From Gemmatimonadota bacterium (GTDB lineage: Bacteria > Gemmatimonadota > Gemmatimonadetes > Longimicrobiales > Gaopeijiaceae), in the NCBI GenBank assembly GCA_022560615.1, contig JADFSR010000010.1:36974-100973 (forward strand): a stretch of DNA of 64,000 nucleotides. The letters are read 5' to 3'. The notes beneath the pieces are model-generated. The model saw only the letters and a program-made list of their open reading frames with translations, ran no database searches and had not been told where the DNA came from. Positions 62,050-64,000 of the stretch are shown piece by piece. The position numbers were made by a program, and so were the translations under genes. The number at the start of each line of letters is the position of its first letter. The stretch's first letter is position 1.

Positions 62050-63981
62050 ATGGCAAACGACAAGAAGCTCGCCACCGAACTCGAGGCCCGTGAGGTCGCC
62101 GAGTACGCTCGCGAGCAGGACTGGGAACGGCGCAGTTTCGCGCGCTCTCTCTTCGAAGGGCGATTCGAGCTGGATCTGATCCACCCCCACCCCGTGCCTG
62201 ACCCGGAAGAGCAGGAGCGGGCGGCGGATTTCCTCGCGAAGCTGGAGGCGTTCTCCCGAGATCACATCGACGGCGACCAGATCGACCGCGACCGCCACGT
62301 CCCTCAAGAAGTCCTGGACGGACTCGCGAAGCTAGGCGCGTTCGGTATCAAGATCCCACGCGAGTATGGCGGACTCGAGCTGTCCCAGCTCTCATACAAT
62401 CGCGCACTGGAGATCGTCTCATCGCGCTGCGGCTCGACCGGGGCGTTCCTATCGGCGCACCAGAGCATCGGCGTACCGGGGCCACTCCTGGAGTTCGGGA
62501 CAGACGAGCAGAAACAACGGTACCTCCCGCGGCTCGCCGGGGGAGCGCTCTCTGCGTTCGCGCTCACCGAGGCCAACGTGGGGTCGGACCCCGCGAACAT
62601 GTCCACGACCGCAATACTCTCCGAGGACGGATCGCACTGGATCCTGAACGGCGAAAAGCTTTGGACGACGAACGGGCCGCGGGCGGACATCATCGTCGTC
62701 ATGGCACGCACGCCGACTCCCGAAGGCTCTCGGCGCAAGCCGATCACTGCGTTGATCGTCGAGACCGAGTGGGAAGGAGTCGAGACCGTACGCGAGTGCA
62801 CCTTCATGGGCCTCAACGGACTCTCGAACGGAGTCATTCGCTTCACGGACGTGAGGGTTCCGCGCGAGAATCTGCTTTGGGCAGAGGGCAAGGGCCTGAA
62901 GCTCGCGCTCATCACGCTGAACACCGGCCGGCTTGCGCTGCCCGCATTCTGCGCGGCGGCCGGCAAGGGCGCACTCGAGATGTGCCGAGATTGGGCTGGG
63001 TCCCGCGTCCAGTGGGGCCGTCAGGTGGGCAAGCACGACGCGATCGCACAGATGCTCGGCAGGATGACCGCTGAGACGTTCGCCATGGAGGCGGTGGTCG
63101 AGCTCACCTCGGGGATGGCGGACGCGAAGACCTTCGACATTCGACTCGAAGCCGCGATCGCGAAGCTGTGGGCATCTGAAACCGGCTTGCAGATCGTGGA
63201 CGACGCGCTGCAGGTCAGAGGAGGCCGCGGCTACGAGACCCATGCCTCGTTGCTCGCGCGCGGAGACACGCCGTACCCAATCGAGCGCTACCTCCGCGAC
63301 ATGCGCATCAACACGATCTTCGAGGGTTCCTCCGAAATCATGCGGCTGTTCATCGCCCGCGAGGCCGTGGACACACATTTGAGCATCGCGGGCGCCCTCA
63401 TCGACCCGAAAGCGTCGGCAGGTAAGAAGCTGGCCGCGCTCTTCAGGTCGGGCGTGCACTACGCCTGGTGGTACCCGACGCGTTTCCTCGGCTGGAGCTT
63501 TTGGCCGCGCTACGCATCCTTCGGCCCGCTCGCAGGCCATCTGCGTTTCGTCGAGCGGACTTCTCGCAGGCTCGCTCGTTCGACCTTCCACGCCATGGTC
63601 CGCTTCGGGCCCGCGCTCGAGAAACGCCAAGCGGTGCTCGGCCGGATCGTCGATATCGGGGCAGACCTCTTCGTCATGACGGCCTCCCTCGTGCGCGCGA
63701 AGATGCTCACGGATCGAGGCAGTGATGAGACGGGGGCGACCGCTCTCGCGGACCTTTATTGCCGGCACGCTCGACGCCGAATCGCGGCGCGCTTCGACGC
63801 CATGTTCAACAACGACGACGAAGCAACGTACGGTATCGCGAGACGGTTCCTGGGCGGCGAGTTCGAGTGGCTCGAGCGCGGCATCGTCTCGCTCGAGTCG
63901 TACCGCCAGCAGGTCGAGGCGGGCGTGGCCGCGGATACCGCGTCCGAGCCTTCAGTCCGGGAACCGGTGGCTACGGGCTAG
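62050..63981 (+). CDS. Acyl-CoA dehydrogenase with C-terminal extension
   Basis: This 643-residue flavoprotein has the usual N-terminal helical domain (GAFGIKIPREYGGLELSQLS) and the FAD/substrate region (FALTEANVGSDPANMSTTA). WILNGEKLWTTNG follows, and the catalytic glutamate lies in INTIFEGSSEIMRLFIARE. Beyond about residue 440 an extra helical domain follows (VHYAWWYPTRFLGWSFW onward), as in long-chain ACDs of the ACAD9/VLCAD type. It oxidises acyl-CoA to enoyl-CoA using electron-transfer flavoprotein. The gene is complete within the window, with ATG 62050. Confidence 0.93.
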   Translation: MANDKKLATELEAREVAEYAREQDWERRSFARSLFEGRFELDLIHPHPVPDPEEQERAADFLAKLEAFSRDHIDGDQIDRDRHVPQEVLDGLAKLGAFGIKIPREYGGLELSQLSYNRALEIVSSRCGSTGAFLSAHQSIGVPGPLLEFGTDEQKQRYLPRLAGGALSAFALTEANVGSDPANMSTTAILSEDGSHWILNGEKLWTTNGPRADIIVVMARTPTPEGSRRKPITALIVETEWEGVETVRECTFMGLNGLSNGVIRFTDVRVPRENLLWAEGKGLKLALITLNTGRLALPAFCAAAGKGALEMCRDWAGSRVQWGRQVGKHDAIAQMLGRMTAETFAMEAVVELTSGMADAKTFDIRLEAAIAKLWASETGLQIVDDALQVRGGRGYETHASLLARGDTPYPIERYLRDMRINTIFEGSSEIMRLFIAREAVDTHLSIAGALIDPKASAGKKLAALFRSGVHYAWWYPTRFLGWSFWPRYASFGPLAGHLRFVERTSRRLARSTFHAMVRFGPALEKRQAVLGRIVDIGADLFVMTASLVRAKMLTDRGSDETGATALADLYCRHARRRIAARFDAMFNNDDEATYGIARRFLGGEFEWLERGIVSLESYRQQVEAGVAADTASEPSVREPVATG

Positions 63982-64000
63982 CCCCAGATGCTTCACAGGC

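Noticed and set aside
1..64000. CRISPR arrays, rRNA, tRNA, complete insertion sequences, phage genes
   Set aside because: I found no regularly spaced repeats, no conserved RNA-gene sequence and no transposase, integrase or phage structural gene on either strand.

Overview
The window is high-GC bacterial DNA with tightly packed genes and no rRNA, tRNA, CRISPR array or recognisable transposase. The gene content suggests Gemmatimonadota or a close relative. Signs are a PadR regulator joined to a duplicated orphan MacB/FtsX permease, two SusC/SusD pairs with carboxypeptidase-regulatory N-termini, a VPS10/BNR-repeat secreted protein, a 180-kDa-type NAD-glutamate dehydrogenase and type IV pseudopilins. 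This placement is inferred from family content, not from a marker gene.

Layout. 1-4.3 kb: start of an M16 peptidase, PhoU-like protein plus Na/Pi cotransporter, a class III CoA-transferase and a secreted creatininase-like enzyme. 4.3-8.4 kb: ADOP permease with PadR, then a membrane-anchored methyltransferase. 8.4-13.1 kb: operon for a 2-oxoacid:ferredoxin oxidoreductase (KorAB) and a GltD-like Fe-S flavoprotein. 13.3-15.8 kb: three pseudopilin genes and a small outer-membrane-type protein. 15.9-20.8 kb: NAD-glutamate dehydrogenase. 21-26.1 kb: YhaO/YhaN (SbcD/SbcC-like) pair and an alpha/beta hydrolase, separated by a 302-bp element with 32-bp terminal inverted repeats. 26.1-29.5 kb: three glycosyltransferases. 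29.6-31.6 kb: decayed genes around a secreted metallo-beta-lactamase-fold enzyme. 31.6-32.3 kb: an OsmC-family gene with an in-frame UGA at the catalytic cysteine, plus a small four-cysteine protein. 32.3-40 kb: 2-oxoglutarate dehydrogenase E1, a quinone oxidoreductase, a DEDDh exonuclease and a 993-residue BNR-repeat protein. 40-54.3 kb: a block flanked by 31-bp direct repeats. It carries two plug-only TonB-receptor-like proteins, SusC1/SusD1, an RnfD-like membrane protein, a di-haem peroxidase and a His-rich membrane protein with its partner. 54-59.1 kb: a mosaic pseudogene and SusD2/SusC2. 59.7-64 kb: small membrane and lipoproteins, a patatin-like lipase and an acyl-CoA dehydrogenase.

How the genes fit together. 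The cell looks like an outer-membrane-receptor-equipped heterotroph feeding on peptides, glycans and fatty acids. Glutamate dehydrogenase makes 2-oxoglutarate, and the window offers two ways to oxidise it: a ferredoxin-linked Kor complex and the lipoate-linked E1.

The strongest unusual signal is the OsmC gene. A single UGA falls exactly where the family has its peroxidatic cysteine, the reading frame continues intact after it, and a hairpin of bacterial SECIS form lies 20-36 nt downstream. The simplest reading is a selenocysteine-containing peroxidase. Second are the 302-bp structured inverted-repeat element and the evidence that about 14 kb of DNA split a gene at a 31-bp repeat.
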